Shown: positions 13,501 to 27,537 of the stretch, one piece after another
How the letters are laid out: each line of letters opens with the position of its first letter
Position numbering within the stretch: the first letter of the stretch is position 1
Assembly: GCF_000189635.1 (NCBI RefSeq)
Contig: NW_002476246.1
Coordinates: forward strand, 434,001 to 498,000
DNA: 64,000 bases
Origin: Tetrahymena thermophila SB210
Lineage: Eukaryota; Ciliophora; Oligohymenophorea; Hymenostomatida; Tetrahymenidae
Direction of reading: 5' to 3'
Program-made: the position numbers and the translations under genes
The notes under the pieces: generated by a model
What the model was told of the DNA's origin: nothing
Database searches by the model: none
Seen by the model: only the letters and a program-made list of their open reading frames with translations

Positions 13501-16500
13501 AAGTCTCCAACTGTTTAAACTGTAACCCTTAAAATGGAAAAATTTGTAATCAATGCTAAGTTAACTATTAAGCTAGTGCTGATTAATCAAAATGTACATG
13601 TTAAGTTAATAATTGTCAAAATTGCAATCCTATCGATGGATCTCTTTGTGATAGTTGTGTTGTAGGATATATTCCTTAAAATAGTAAACATAATTGCTAT
13701 TGTGGTGTAAGTAATTGCTAGATTTGCAATTTATCTAATGGAAATATATGTAATTAATGTACAAATAATTATATAAATAGTAGTGATTAAACTTAATGCA
13801 ATTGCTAAGTTTCTAATTGCAAAAATTGCAACATAACTGATGGGTCAATCTGTGATACTTGCATTACTGGATATATACTTACAAATAATAATAAATCTTG
13901 CCAATGCTCAGTAGCGAATTGTTAGGTCTGTAATCCTTCTGATGGATCATTATGTAATCAGTGCTCAAAAAACTTTATTTTAAGCTCAGATTCTAAATAA
14001 TGTAAATGTTCTGTTTAAAATTGTTAAGTATGTAATTCAAATGATGGTTATATTTGTGATACATGTGTTAATGGCTATTACCCTACCAATAATAATACAA
14101 TTTGTTCATGTAGCGTAAATAATTGTTTGGTTTGTAATACGTTAAATGGTAACTTTTGTGATTAATGTTAACCTAACTTTTAGCTAAGTGTAGATAAGAA
14201 ATCATGCATTTGTTAAGCTTAATATTGCTATTAATGTTCTCTTTTTGATGGAAATATCTGTGGAATGTGTTATTCTGGATTCTATAATAACAACGGATAG
14301 TGTTAATGTAGTGTAGATAATTGCCTTGAATGCAATCCAACTTCCGGAAAATCTTGTATTTAGTGTTAAACTAATTATCTTTTAAGTTTTGATTAACTAA
14401 AATGTTAATGTTAGGTAAGTAATTGTTAAATCTGCAATCCAAATGATGGATCTTTATGTGATACTTGTGTGATAGGGTACATTCCATAGAATAATAATAA
14501 ACTTTGTTCATGCAGCGTCGATAATTGCTAAAATTGTAACCCTTCAAATGGTAGTTTGTGCCATCAATGCAAATATAATTATATTATGAAAAGTGACTTT
14601 ACTTAATGTAATTGCTCTGTTGCTGGTTGTTAAAAATGTAATTATAGCGATGGTTCTATTTGTGATACATGTATTACTGGATATATTCCTTCTAATGATA
14701 ATAAATCTTGTTAATGCTCAGTTGCAAACTGCTAGATATGTGATTCAACAAATGGATTCATCTGTAAATAATGTTTATAAAATTATTCTTTAAGTAGTGA
14801 TAAAACATAATGTAATTGTTCTGTATCTAATTGTTAATCATGCAAATCAAGCGATGGATCTATTTGCAATTTTTGCACAAATGGGTATATTCCTTCAAAT
14901 GACAATAAGGTTTGTTAATGCGGTATGGCTAATTGTTTGGAATGTAATCCTTTAAATGGGTAAATTTGTAACAAATGCCAATAAAATTTTAAGTTAAATG
15001 GTGATTCTTCATAATGCTAATGTATAATCCCTAATTGTTAATAATGTAATTCCAGTGATGGATCTATTTGTAATACATGTGGTTAAGGATATACCACATC
15101 AAAAGATAATAAAACTTGTAAATGTATTAGCTAAAATTGTCTATCTTGCGATCCTTAAAATGGTAATCTGTGTCTAAAGTGTTAACAGAATTATACATTG
15201 AATTAGAATTAATAATGCGTTTGCTAGGTTTCTAACTGCAAAAATTGTAATGTTAATGATGGATAAATTTGTGATTCTTGTGATCAAGGATTTATTCCTA
15301 TTAATAATAATAAGGCATGCTAGTGTGGAATTTAAAATTGCTTAAAATGTAATCCCTAAAATGGAAATGTATGTCAATAGTGTTAGGCCAATTATGCCTT
15401 AAGTTCTAATTCAACATAATGTATTTGCTCAGTTCTTAATTGTCTTAGCTGCAATGTTAATGATGGTTCTATTTGTGATATTTGTTTAGCAGGTTTTGCT
15501 CCTCAAAATAATAATAAGGTATGTTAACCTCAAATTAAAAATTGTTTAGCAACAGATCCTTAAAATAATACAAAATGCATTAAATGTCAGCTAAATTATA
15601 TTTTGAGTGAAGATTAGACTTAATGCAATTGTTCTGTTTTAAACTGCTAAAATTGCAACTCTGGTAATGGTTCAATTTGTGATTCTTGCTAATATGGTTA
15701 TATTTCTTTAAATAATAATTCAGTTTGCTCTTGCCCTAAAGATTCAACAACATGTATTACTTAGTGCAAAGTTTAAAAATGTAAATAGTGTTCAGCAAAT
15801 AATTTAGATAAATGTGAAACTTGTGAAAAAAATTACTACCTAGATAACAATTTATTGTGCATACTATCTATGTAAAATGACTTTATTGTAGATTAAAAAG
15901 TTGTAGAAAATATTGGTTATAATATAACAATAAAATTTTAAAATGAGATTATAGCAACTACTGATAATGTGAATGGGTTACTCAGTATTTAAATAGTTGA
16001 TTACAACAATCCTTTTAAAGTTGAAATAGTAGATATCTAAATTAAATAAATAAAGATTTAAATTTATATGGAAGGTAATTGCAAAAATAAAAATTTAATT
16101 GTTAAAATGAATGACCTATAATTTGTCTAAGTAAACAATTTGTAAGAATAATAAAAATAAGTTTAATTGAACGATTATGTGGTATTAACAAAGAGCCAAA
16201 TATAATAATCTTAAACAACAAAGCAAGCAGCTTCTAAAACTTCATCAACTCTCTTTATAGTGATGGTTTTAATGACAGTAATTGGAAATACTTATGTTTT
16301 ATTTAGCACAATAGACTTAACTACCTTTATTTACTTCATGCTCTTTGTTGATGTTAGGTATCCTGAAAATGTTATGTCATTTTGCTCTATATTTTAAAAT
16401 TTTTAATTTGCATTTGTCCCTAATACCATACAAATTTATTTAATGGATGCTAATTATACATAACCATACACTCCTTAGAAATTTATTGATAACGGATATG

Positions 16501-18063
16501 ATGCGTAATTTAATAAAAAGCTTTAGATTTTTAAATTTTTTTTTTTAATTTTAGGTATTTTTTTAATGGAGCTGGCTAATCTTTGACTATTATAGTTGGA
16601 ATTGTTTCAATTTATTCAGTAATTAAGATACTTTCACTTATCCCTATACCATAAATTAGATTATATATATTGAGTAAAATCAAGAGTGGTTGGGTAAATT
16701 TAAAATTTGCTTTTATATAATGTTAGCAATTTTAAAAAATAAATATTAGGAATATAATGGATTTTTTGACCTAATAGGATGCGTTTACGTTTATGTATTA
16801 GTGTCTACCTTACTCTAGTTTTATTGCTTTAAATTTGACGAATCCTTAGCATTTATTAACTATACGTTATTTTCTTTATTCTTTATATTTGTAATAATTT
16901 ATCCTATCATGATTACTGTTTTTATAGTAAAATGTAAGAATTTGAAAGATCCTTAAATACAACTCTAATTTAGCTCTATAATAGGGGGTTTTATTTTACC
17001 TGAAAATGAGACTGTTGAAGAAAATATAAAAAATAATATAAATAATAACAATAGCATTACAAATAAAGATTAGAAGAATGATATTTAAAGCTAAAATGGA
17101 GAAAAACTTAATAAACTAATACTCAGTAGATAGTAAAAGCTTTAGTTAAAATGGAGTAAATTTACAAACGTTATACTATACTTAAGAAAAATCATTTTTA
17201 TCATGGTCTTGCTATATTTCTATGGCTTTGTATACTTTTAGGTTATTGTAATATGTTTAATGAAAATATTCCTAACCTTTTATTATTTTTATGTGAAACC
17301 ATAAGAAGATAAGAACACTAATATTAAAAATGGCATAAGTGAAATTCTGTTAATTGTCATGTATGCATCTATAAGTCTATTAGTAGAGGATGATGAGAAT
17401 TAGGATGAGTAACATAGGTTTAACATTGGCTGGGTAATTATAGCATCAGCTTCTACTATTTTAGTTATTCATATTTTTAGTGTGATTATCGATTTATTCA
17501 AAAGTATAACTAATTTAGTTAAGGACTTTATTTGCACATTATTTAAATCAAAAAAAGAGCTTGAAAAAATTAAATAAGAAAAACTAGGAGACATTAATTA
17601 ATCAGAGTATAAAACTTTAGGTATTGCTTCTCAAATATCTTTAGAAAAAATCAGAAGTATCAAAAAAAAGTTTAGTACAATTATAATATCTTAAATAGAA
17701 CCAACTTCTAGGCTCTCATTATCACCTTTAAAAAGATAGAGAAGCCTAAATAATTAATCTATAATATCTCATTAGATAAAAACAAATAATTTTAACCAAT
17801 AATAAGAAAAATAGAAAAATAATAATAATTTAAATTTCCAAGAATTAAGCTTAAATGATAAAAATTAGAATTAAAATTGGTCTTAATAAATAAATCCATT
17901 TTACAACAAAAAATATGATATATAAAATGGTTTATCAGATAACTAATTATAAAGTTAATATTAACCACTAAGTAATAGATTTTCAAGCTAAAATGCTTAA
18001 TTACTGAATATTTCTAATAATGATCTACTATCCCATAAAGATGCTTCTATGCAATTACTATGA
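10517..18063 (+). CDS. Array gene 2: long diverged Cys-module multipass surface protein
   Basis: Six exons with introns at 10575-10626, 11377-11960, 12435-12645, 16505-16554 and 16694-16749. The total is 6,594 nt, or 2,197 residues ending at TGA 18061-18063. It has a signal peptide (about 1-19), an N-terminal domain with conserved Cys and a FDLAYFV core matching gene 1, then roughly 30 cysteine modules (about residues 190-1590). The membrane region and tail are close to gene 1, with GNTYVLFSTIDLTTFIYFML shared exactly. The modules alternate between an IPxNNNK type and a LSSDxTQ type, giving a two-module period of about 200 nt. The ectodomain is about 660 residues longer than in gene 1. Intron 2 (584 bp) is about four times longer than in its paralogues. 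No break was found. It is likely a surface receptor or adhesin, with function inferred from architecture. Confidence 0.85.
11377..11960 (+). other. Unusually long intron 2 of gene 2
   Basis: GT..AG intron of 584 bp between a GCA-G exon end and GATAATATAGAAG. The equivalent intron is about 134-148 bp in the other array genes. The interior is AT-rich and I recognise no exon, RNA or mobile element in it. Confidence 0.6.
12646..15740 (+). repeat. Tandem cysteine modules with a two-module period in gene 2
   Basis: About 30 modules of roughly 33 codons each lie in a single exon. Each has NC-x2-C-x5-G-x2-CxxC-x4-Y/F. From about 13560 to 15540, modules with DGSICDTC..GYIP.NNNK alternate with modules with NG.LC.QC..NY.LSSD, so the higher-order unit is about 66 codons. 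Duplication of pairs best explains this. Confidence 0.75.
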
Positions 18064-18125
18064 CAAAATTAATAAAATATGTATTTTATTATTTGCTTTT
18101 TTTATTTTTGCATATTAAAATTATT

Positions 18126-19508
18126 TTAGTCTTATTTATTTTAAAAATAAATTTAAATATACATTATTCATTCAAGAAAAAGCTAAATAAAAGTTCGCAA
18201 TAATATAAATCATTATATTAATTTTAGAGCAGTAAATTAATAACTAGTTAGAAACTAGTAAAAATATGATCAGCTAAATAAGACTATAAATAAATTAATA
18301 TAAAAATTAATAATTGTTAGTTAACTATTGATTTCAAATATCTATTTCTAACATAATTAATTAAGCCTTGTTTAAAATATAATTCTAATTATTGGCAAAA
18401 TTTACTTTTATAATATCAGAAATTTAAATAAATAATAGAATGATCGTAAAGATTGTGTATTCTTAATAAAATATTTGAAAAATTAGTTCAAAAAAAATGT
18501 TTGACACCAAAAAATATCTAATCATGTTTTTTAATAAAATTTGATTGCCTATTTTATAAAAATATTTCTAAAATCAAAAGCATAAATAATAAAAGAATTT
18601 TTTTAGTCTTTGATTTTTTATAAATCATAAATAATTCATAATCAAAATCTTAAAATAATTATTTAAAATTTGGTCTAAATTTTAGATGTCTCATATATCT
18701 TATTATATTTGAAACAATAGTAAGTACAATAAATTAAGATGTAAAAATAATTCTTTTAAGTTAGTTTTTTTTTTTTAAATAAATTTTCTTTGGATATTTT
18801 TTTCTATTAAATATACAAAATATTTAAAAAATGAATTTTTGCTCTTCTCAACTAATACTTAACATATCCCTTACTCACCTAATACAGTAAAAAGCGAATT
18901 AAATATTAATTTTTAATTTGGCGTACATGAGATGTTAAATATATTTTTAATGCATTTATTTAAAAATTTTTAATTAGAGCAAGAGCCAGTCAGTGCATAT
19001 TTTAAGTAATACGGTAAATGAGTTAAATCAGTATTTGGTTATTAAATTTGTTACATATATGGACTTTAAATAATCCTTATAAAATATCTTTTTAATTAAT
19101 GCTTTATATTTAATTAAAATAATGTGGACAGGGACAAAGATTTTATTTTGAGGTATATAATTAATTATTACTTCAGTAAGCACCACTAATAAATTGATTA
19201 TTCTTTCTTATTTAGTAACCTTGTAAAAATAAATTAACCAGATCTAAACACCAAGAAGCTGAGCTTATATTTTAAAAAACTCTATGGTGTTATGTTTAAT
19301 TTGATTATATTTCATATCTATTCTTTTATATGGTATTCAAAAGGCTGATAATTTTCCTTATTTGTGTATTTAAAAACTATAATATTTGTACTTGTTTAAT
19401 ATATTATTTTAATTAAAAGTAACAAAATTTTGTCAAAAATAAAAACTCAGATTAATTCAAAAAGTTAAATAGAGAGAAAATATTTATAAACTATATTTTA
19501 GCTAAAAA
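18126..19508 (+). repeat. Duplicated 5' flank of array gene 3
   Basis: Copy of the upstream block at 465-1984, with the hairpin at 18243-18259, the TCACCTAATACAGTAAAA block near 18880 and the sequence just before the start codon. It follows directly on gene 2, leaving only about 60 bp of unrelated DNA, and probably holds the promoter. No coding frame. Confidence 0.7.
18243..18259. repeat. Conserved hairpin upstream of gene 3
   Basis: Second exact copy of ACTAGTTAGAAACTAGT (7-bp stem, 3-nt loop), in the same context as at 721-737. Confidence 0.6.
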
Positions 19509-22500
19509 ATGATCGAACAATTTTTCTTTTTAATTGTCTTATTCCTAGCTATTAACGGTATTATTGTGAAAGGTATATCTATTTTATTCTTCTTTAAATG
19601 ATAATTATTCTTTAAAAAACAATTAAATGTTATTTTAATAAATAGGGTTAGAAGTGGTCTACTATTAAGATTTTACTCCTAGTCTTTCCTGCTCTAATCT
19701 TTTTAGCTAGTATTGGTCTATAGTTTCTGGTTCTTTTTCTGGTGGAAGTTGCTAATATTAATGCTAGAGATCAGATAATGGAAATCAGGCTGATATATTA
19801 TCACCAGATATGTCTAGTTATCCTAACGGATTATAAATGATAAAATCAATCACATAACCTTATTCTTTTTTTGGTGTTGATTTAGTTTATTTAAGGAAAA
19901 TTGACTCCTTAAATATGAATATATTTGATGGAGATACTTCTTTATTCAATTAAAACTACAGCGGGGCTAGTACAGGTACTAATATAGAATATAATTATAG
20001 CCTAACATGTTCTCAATATTCTGGATATATGTAAGTAAGTAAGGAAACAGTTTAATTGAATTAATCTCTAACATCAAACAATATAAAAGTGTAGTTCATA
20101 TAACATGTAACTAATGGTTATTCTTGGTATGGTGTTTTAAAATTAAGAACATGGGCTAATTGTGTAGAAAATTGCGATATTTGCTTAAACAGTACTAATT
20201 GCAGCAGTTGTCTTTAAGGGTTTGATAGGTATACACTACAATCAGGATAAAAAGTATGTGAATAAACTTAAGATTGCAACATAAACAATTGCTTTTCATG
20301 TATCAAAAGCTCTCCTTCTTCTCTAACAGTTACTTGTGTTAAATGTCTACCAGGTTATTCCTTAGATGCTAACAATAATTGTTTTGCAAATCCTGGAGGG
20401 GCTTGTCCTGCAAGTACATTTAAATTTTAATTTAATAGTTTTAAAACATCAATTTATTCAATATAAAAAATAAATCTATGTTTAAATTTAATAATCTAAT
20501 TTAAATAAAATTAAATAAAAATATTTTATTAATAATAATTTTATTTTTATTATTATATAAGACTAGTATTAATCAAAAGTTTCAGTTTGCTAAACCTATA
20601 GTACTTAATGTTATATGTAAAAGTAAAATACTTACTATACTTGGTAAATTTGTCCTGGATAAGTTAATTTATCTTAATACAAATGCTTATATTCATAGTC
20701 TATTCTTATCTATGAACATAAAAATTATTCTCTTTATACATGTGGTTGCCCTGTAAATAATTGTATTTAATGTCCAAATCCAAATTAATGCTCTTAGTGT
20801 TAATTAGGATATACTTATGATCCTATCTCTTAAACTTGTATTTTTGTGATGTGCCCTGTATTGTATTCACGTGATCCTTAAACAGGTCTATGCAATAAAA
20901 ATTGCAGCGGAAATGACTGTTAGTAATGTGATTAAAATCAATAATGTATTTTATGTAACCCTACAGGTAATTATTATATAGAAACCACAAATCCAGCCAA
21001 TTGCGCTTTGTGTACAATTTAAAATTGCTTAAGCTGCTCAGGAGAAGGTATTTAGTTAATTTTATATATTTACTAAACACAATAAAAATAAAAATTTTTA
21101 GAATTTATTTTGAAAAATAATTTTTTTGTTAAAATTTAATTTTAATAAAATATTTATTTAATTTTAATTTTAGGACTTTGTTATCAATGCTAAAACCATT
21201 TTTCTTTAAGTTAAGACAGAACTGCTTGTAATCCTTGTAATGTCAACAATTGCAATTAATGTGTAATTGGTTAACCTAGTTTATGTTAGACATGCATAGC
21301 TGGTTATATTTAAAGCTTTGATTAAACTACTTGTTCATGTTCTGTGTAAAATTGTTAAGCATGTAATTCTTAAGATGGTACAATTTGTGATTTTTGTGTA
21401 AATGGGTATCTAATTAGCTTAGAAAAAAAGCAGTGTTCATGTGCTGTTCCAAATTGTTCACAGTGTAATCTTTTAGATGGTACTTAATGCTAAACTTGTG
21501 TTAGTGGATATAATCTGAACCCTTTAAATAGCAAATGCTTATGTAATGTTCCTAATTGCTAAACTTGCAATTCTTTAAATGGTAATTTATGCGATAGCTG
21601 CGTAACAAACTATGCACCAGTAGGTATCTAATCGCCAACCTGTACTTGCTAAGTTTATGGATGCTAAACGTGCACTCCTCTTAATGGGCTCATATGTTAA
21701 ATTTGTTATTCGAATTTCATAATTTCATAAAGTGGATCTTGCTTATGTAATGTTTAGAATTGCAGTCAATGTAGTGCAACAGATGGAAATTTATGTAATA
21801 CATGTCTGAATAATTACTAATTAAGCTCTTCTAAAACATCATGTGATTGTTAAGTAAACAGCTGTAATTAATGCGATCCAAACAATGGAAAAATATGTAT
21901 ATTTCCTAAACCAGGTTATACATATGATTCTATAAGTTAAACAAATAAATGTAATTTTGCAAACTGTTAAATATGTGACCCAAACAATGGAAACATTTGT
22001 TTACAATGTTAAAGCGGATATAACTTTAATTCTAACTAATGTTAATGTAATGTTTCTAATTGCTTAACTTGCAACTCTTCAAATGGTAATTTATGCGATA
22101 GCTGCATAACAAATTATGCACCAGTAGGTACCTAATCGCCAACTTGTACTTGCTAAGTTTATGGATGCTAAACGTGCACTCCTCTTAATGGGCTCATATG
22201 TTAAATTTGTTATTCGAATTTCATAATTTCATAAAGTGGATCTTGCTTATGTAATGTTTAGAATTGCAGTCAATGTAGTGCAACAGATGGAAATTTATGT
22301 AATACATGTCTGAATAATTACTAATTAAGCTCTTCTAAAACATCATGTGATTGTTAAGTAAACAGCTGTAATTAATGCGATCCAAACAATGGAAAAATAT
22401 GTATATTTCCTAAACCAGGTTATACATATGATTCTATAAGTTAAACAAATAAATGTAATTTTGCAAACTGTTAAATATGTGACCCAAACAATGGAAACAT

Positions 22501-25500
22501 TTGTTTACAATGTTAAAGCGGATATAACTTTAATTCTAACTAATGTTAATGTAATGTTTCTAATTGCTTAACTTGCAACTCTTCAAATGGTAATTTATGC
22601 GATAGCTGCATAACAAATTATGCACCAGTAGGTACCTAATCGCCAACTTGTACTTGCTAAGTTTATGGATGCTAAACGTGCACTCCTCTTAATGGGCTCA
22701 TATGTTAAATTTGTTATTCGAATTTCATAATTTCATAAAGTGGATCTTGCTTATGTAACGTTTAGAATTGCAGTCAATGTAATGCAACAGATGGAAATAT
22801 ATGTAATACATGTATGAATAATTACTTATTAAATAATTCTAAAACATCATGTGATTGCTAAGTAAACAGCTGTAATTAATGCGATCCAAATAATGGAAAA
22901 ATATGTATATCTCCTAAGGCAGGTTATACATATGATCCTTTAAGTTAAACTAATAAATGTAATTTTGAAAACTGTAAAAGATGTGACCCAAATGATGGAA
23001 ATATTTGTTTGTAATGTTAAAATGGATATAACTTTAGTTCGAACTAATGTTAGTGCAATGTTTAATATTGTTAAAAATGTGATCCTTTAAATGGGAGTAC
23101 CTGTCAATAATGTATTACTGAATATCACTTTAATCCAACTGGTTAAACTGTTTAATGCTAGCTCAATTGTAGCTTAGACAACTGCAAAGAATGTTAAGAT
23201 CCTCCAAATAATAAAACTTAGTGTAAAAGCTGTAATTCTGGATATGTATTAGATCCATCTACAAATTAGTGTGTTTCAACTTAATGCAAAGTTCCTCAGT
23301 GCAGTCAATGTTAGCCATATAAACCAAATCGATGCTAAACATGTAATGATAAATATAATTTAGATTCTGATTCATAATGTATTTTATCAATAAGAAATGA
23401 TTTCTCTGTTTAGTAAACTGTCATTTAAAATGTTGGCTATAACGTCACATTAATTTTTAAAAATTAAATAGTTATGGAAGATTAAAATTTTGACAGTTAA
23501 TTAAAAATCTAAATATAAGATTATGTTAACCCTTTTTAAGTCACCATCCTTTATGTTTAAGAATAATCAATCAAAATTTAATTAAAATTATAAGACAATT
23601 GTAAAAATAAGAACTTGGTAGTTTAGATGAAAGATCCTAGCTTTGTTTAGATTAATAACTTAGTCGATCCACAAAAAGAAGTAAAACTTAATGAATATGT
23701 AGTTCTTTCAGAATCTTAAATTTAATAGTCTTAACAGACTAAATAAGTTACTTCTGGAGCTTCCTCTTCCTTACTTATAATGATGATACTTATGATAGTG
23801 ATAGGAAATACCTATGTTCTTTTTAGTACAATAGATTTAACAACTTTTATTTATTTTATGCTCTTTATTGATGTTAGATATCCTGATAATGTTATGTCGT
23901 TTTGCTCTATATTTTAAAATTTCCAGTTTGCATTCATTCCTAACTCAATATAAGTTTATTTTATGGATCCAAATTACACTCAACCATACACTCCCAAGAA
24001 ATTCATTGATAATGGATATGATGCGTAAAATATAATTTTTATATAAATTTATTCAAATATTTTAAATTAATTAGATATTTCTTTAACGGAGCAGGATAAT
24101 CACTTACAATTATAGCTGGTATCATGATGATATATGGAATTATCAAAGTTTTATCTTATGTTCCAGTAACTTCTTTAAGGGTATATATAAAAAGTAAAAT
24201 CAAAAGTGGATGGGTATATTTTTATCAATTATATTATGATATTTAAAAATTTGTTTTTATGACTCATTTTTAATTTAAAAAAAATTAGGAATTTTGTGGT
24301 TTTTTTGATATGGTTGGATGTGTGTATGTTTATTTATTAATATCTTCTCTATTATAGTTTTACAGCTTTTAATTTGATGAATCACTTGCTTTTATTAACT
24401 ATACACTCTTTTCTATAACCTTTGTATTCACTATTATCTATCCAATAATGATAACAATTTTCATAAAAAAATGCAAAAACTTAAATGACCCATAAATTCA
24501 AATGCAATTTGGATCTATTATAGGAGGTTTAGTGATACCTTAAAATGATCAAAATTCTGAGGAATAGAACAAAAAACAAGAAAATAACTTGAACCAATCT
24601 AATCTAAAGATGTCAAATGAAAGCAAATCTTTATAAAAAATTGAGAATGAAAAACTAACCAGATAAAAATAGTTACAGTATAAGTGGAGTAGATATACCA
24701 ATGTAATTCTTTATGCTAGAAAAATTATTTATATGATGGTTTTATTATATTTTTATGGATAAGTGTACTTTTAAATGATTATTATTAATTCTATGAATAT
24801 TTTCCTATCAATCTATTATCTGTACCTTAAGCCATAAGAAGAAAAATCTGCTAATATAAAAAATGGAATAAGTGAGGTGTTACTAGTAATAATGCAGGTT
24901 ACAATTTGCTTCTTAGTTAAAGATGATGAAAGTTAAAGAGAGGAAGATAGATTTAACATAGGATGGATTATAGTTGGTAGTGCATCTTTAATTTTAACTA
25001 TACATATTTTTAGTGTTATTGTAGATCTATTAAAAGGTATTTATAATCTTGTTAAAGATTTTATTTGCACACTCATAAAACCAAAAGCAGAGATCGAAAA
25101 GTTAAAATAAGAAAAACTCGCTTAGGAATAGAATAAATAAAATAAATTTTTAAGACTAGCTTCTTAAATTTCGATTGATAAATTAACAAGTATGAAGAAA
25201 AAATTAAGCTTAATTGCTTAGTCATAATTAGATATATCTATGGTATCAATATAAAGACATTAAACCAAATAAAAATAAATAATAGTTTAACCTAAAAATA
25301 AAGAAAACAAACATATCAGAGAACTACAAAAGTAATCAGAAAATGGTGGCTAGCCAAATAAACATTCCCTTAAAGACGTAGAAAACTAAATTAAAAAAAA
25401 TGAATAGAAAAACTCTTCTTTTGAATTAAAAAACTCTCCAGACCACTAAAAAATGAATTTATAAAATTCATTTATCCACAATAACATAAATAATTAGAAT

Positions 25501-25593
25501 ACTCATAAAATACTATTTTCAGCGCCACAATCTATTAATTTATCTAATAATTATTTACTAGCTGCTAAAAATCCATCATAAGTTTTTTTATGA
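19509..25593 (+). CDS. Array gene 3: Cys-module multipass surface protein, expanded, intact
   Basis: Six exons with introns at 19573-19645, 20414-20561, 21048-21173, 24025-24074 and 24214-24288, giving 1,870 residues and ending at TGA 25591-25593. Exons 1, 2, 3, 5 and 6 have exactly the lengths found in gene 1. Only exon 4 differs, being 1,008 nt longer because a 504-nt unit is present three times instead of once. Signal peptide, N-terminal domain, Cys modules, beta-like domain, about eight membrane segments and the Gln/Asn-rich tail are all present, and I found no in-frame TGA. The intron-2 acceptor is set at the upstream AG (20561) because it restores alignment with gene 2. A second in-frame AG lies 24 nt downstream. 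Likely a surface receptor or adhesin paralogue. Confidence 0.87.
21547..23058 (+). repeat. Three tandem 504-bp coding units in gene 3
   Basis: Units start at 21547, 22051 and 22555, each marked by TGTTYCTAATTGC. Each unit encodes 168 residues, about five cysteine modules. Units 1 and 2 are almost identical over their last 400 or so bases, while units 2 and 3 share their first 90 or so bases. Unit 3 then diverges, for example at AATAATTACTTATT. This mosaic is what unequal crossing-over leaves. Genes 1, 5 and 6 have one unit. Confidence 0.88.
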
Positions 25594-26394
25594 AAGTAAT
25601 TGTTCATATTTTTTTAAAATATTGTATTTTCTTAAGTATGTTTTAAAATAAAAAAATTAATTTTCTAAATTAATTTAATTAAATTCAATATATATTTATG
25701 GATATTAAAAATTATAAATTTATTTATCTGACAAATAATGGAATTCGTAAAGGCTAAAATAATCATACAGATAATTAAATATAAATCATAAAATAAGCAA
25801 TTAATAATAATAATTTACTATTCATTTAGTATAATTTTTTAATTCTCTAACTCAAATTTATTTCTTAAGGAATTTCATATTTTCTGCTTGTATATTATTT
25901 TATCTAAATAACATATACTAAATCTTATTTTAATTTTATTTCGAAGAAATTCAAACTTATTCATTATGTATTTAATATATTCAAATATAGCTCTTTGCAA
26001 AGTTAAATAATAATCATCAATATTTATTAGCAATAATTTAAATAGTCTTTAGAAATAAATGTAATAAAATTAAAGATTATGCTAATCCAGGGCTGACTGG
26101 ATACATAATGTCAGCGGAATTTCGATATGTTTTTATTTTAAAATTGAATGCTAAGTAGCCTTCTTGCTTTTTTTATTTTGGTTTGTCAGAATTTATCATA
26201 TATACCTGTGATTTTATTAAAAGAAATGCCCTTTAATTTTTATGAAAAACTAATTTTTTTGTTTTAAAAAAAAATTCGCAAAAAATATTTAAAATTTTAA
26301 TTTTATAAAATGTAAAAACATGGTATATAAAACTTGCTTTTTGTAAATTTGTATTGCAACTTACTCTAAATCTAAAATAATTAATTAATCTGTT
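25594..26394. other. Intergenic DNA between gene 3 and the flank of gene 4
   Basis: Begins with 3' flank similar to that of the other array genes, then holds unshared AT-rich DNA. A less AT-rich patch near 26080-26160 has no coding frame or RNA structure that I can support. Confidence 0.5.
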
Positions 26395-27537
26395 AAAATA
26401 TAAGTCTGACTATTGGCAATATACATTTTTATAATATCAGACATTTAAATAAATAAAAGGATGATCAAAAAGATTATGTATTTTGTTAATTAAATATTTA
26501 AAAAAATATAATTCAAAAATAAATGTTTGATGCCAAAAAATATCTCTTTTTTAATAAAATTTGATTGTCTATTTTATAAATATATTTCCAAAATCAAAAG
26601 GATAAATAACAAAAGAATTATTTTAGTCTTTGATACTTTTATTAATCATAAATAAATCTTTGTCAAGATATTTGAAATAATTATTAAAAAATGGTCGCAA
26701 TTTATTTTCACTGTATAATATATCTTCTTTTATTTTAAATAATAGTAAATTTTATAAATTAAGATATAAAAATAATTTTTATTAAGTAGGTTTTTATTTA
26801 TTTTAAAATAAATTTTCTTTGTATATATTTTTTTTAATGGAAAATATTCAACAAAAGAATTCTTGCTCTTCTCAACTAATACCTAACCTACCCCTTACTC
26901 ACCTAATATAGTAAAAATCAAATTATATATTATTTAATAAATAATTTGGTGTATGTGTGATGTAAAATATATTTCTCATGCATTTATTTAATAATTTTGA
27001 ATTATAGCAAATATCAGAAAGTGCGTATTTTAAGTAATATGACATAAGGGTAAAATCAGTACTTGGTTACTCAAATTTGTTATCAGAGATGAACTTAAAA
27101 TAATCCTTGTAAAATATCTTTTTAAATCAATACTTTAAATTTACTTGAAAAAATGTAGAAGGCATAAATATTTTTATTTTTAAGTATATTATGAATTATA
27201 ACTTGAGTAAGCACAACTAATCAAAATTAATTATTATTCCTTATTTAATATCTTTGTAAAAATAAATTAATCAGATTCAAATATCAAGGAGTTGAGATTA
27301 TCTTTTAAAAAATTCAATGGTGTTGTGTTTAGTTTGATTATATTCCATATATATGTTTTTATATGGTATTCAAAAGGCTGATTTATTTCCTTATTTGTGT
27401 ATCTAAAAACTATTTGTATTTGATTTATCTATATATTATTTTTTTTTAAAGTAACAAAATTTTGTCAAAAACAAAATTCAGATTAATTCAAAAAGTAAAT
27501 AGAGAGGAATATTATTTAAGTATATTTTAGCTAAAAA
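26395..27537 (+). repeat. Partial duplicated 5' flank of array gene 4
   Basis: Shares the later part of the upstream block, including the TCACCTAATA segment near 26900 and the sequence up to the start codon. It lacks the 17-nt hairpin and the DNA around it, so the duplication that made this flank began further in. Confidence 0.65.

Noticed and set aside
12646-15740. GPI-anchored immobilisation antigens as the identity of the array proteins
   Set aside because: The CxxC modules are similar in style, but these proteins end in about eight membrane segments and a long cytosolic tail, not a GPI signal.
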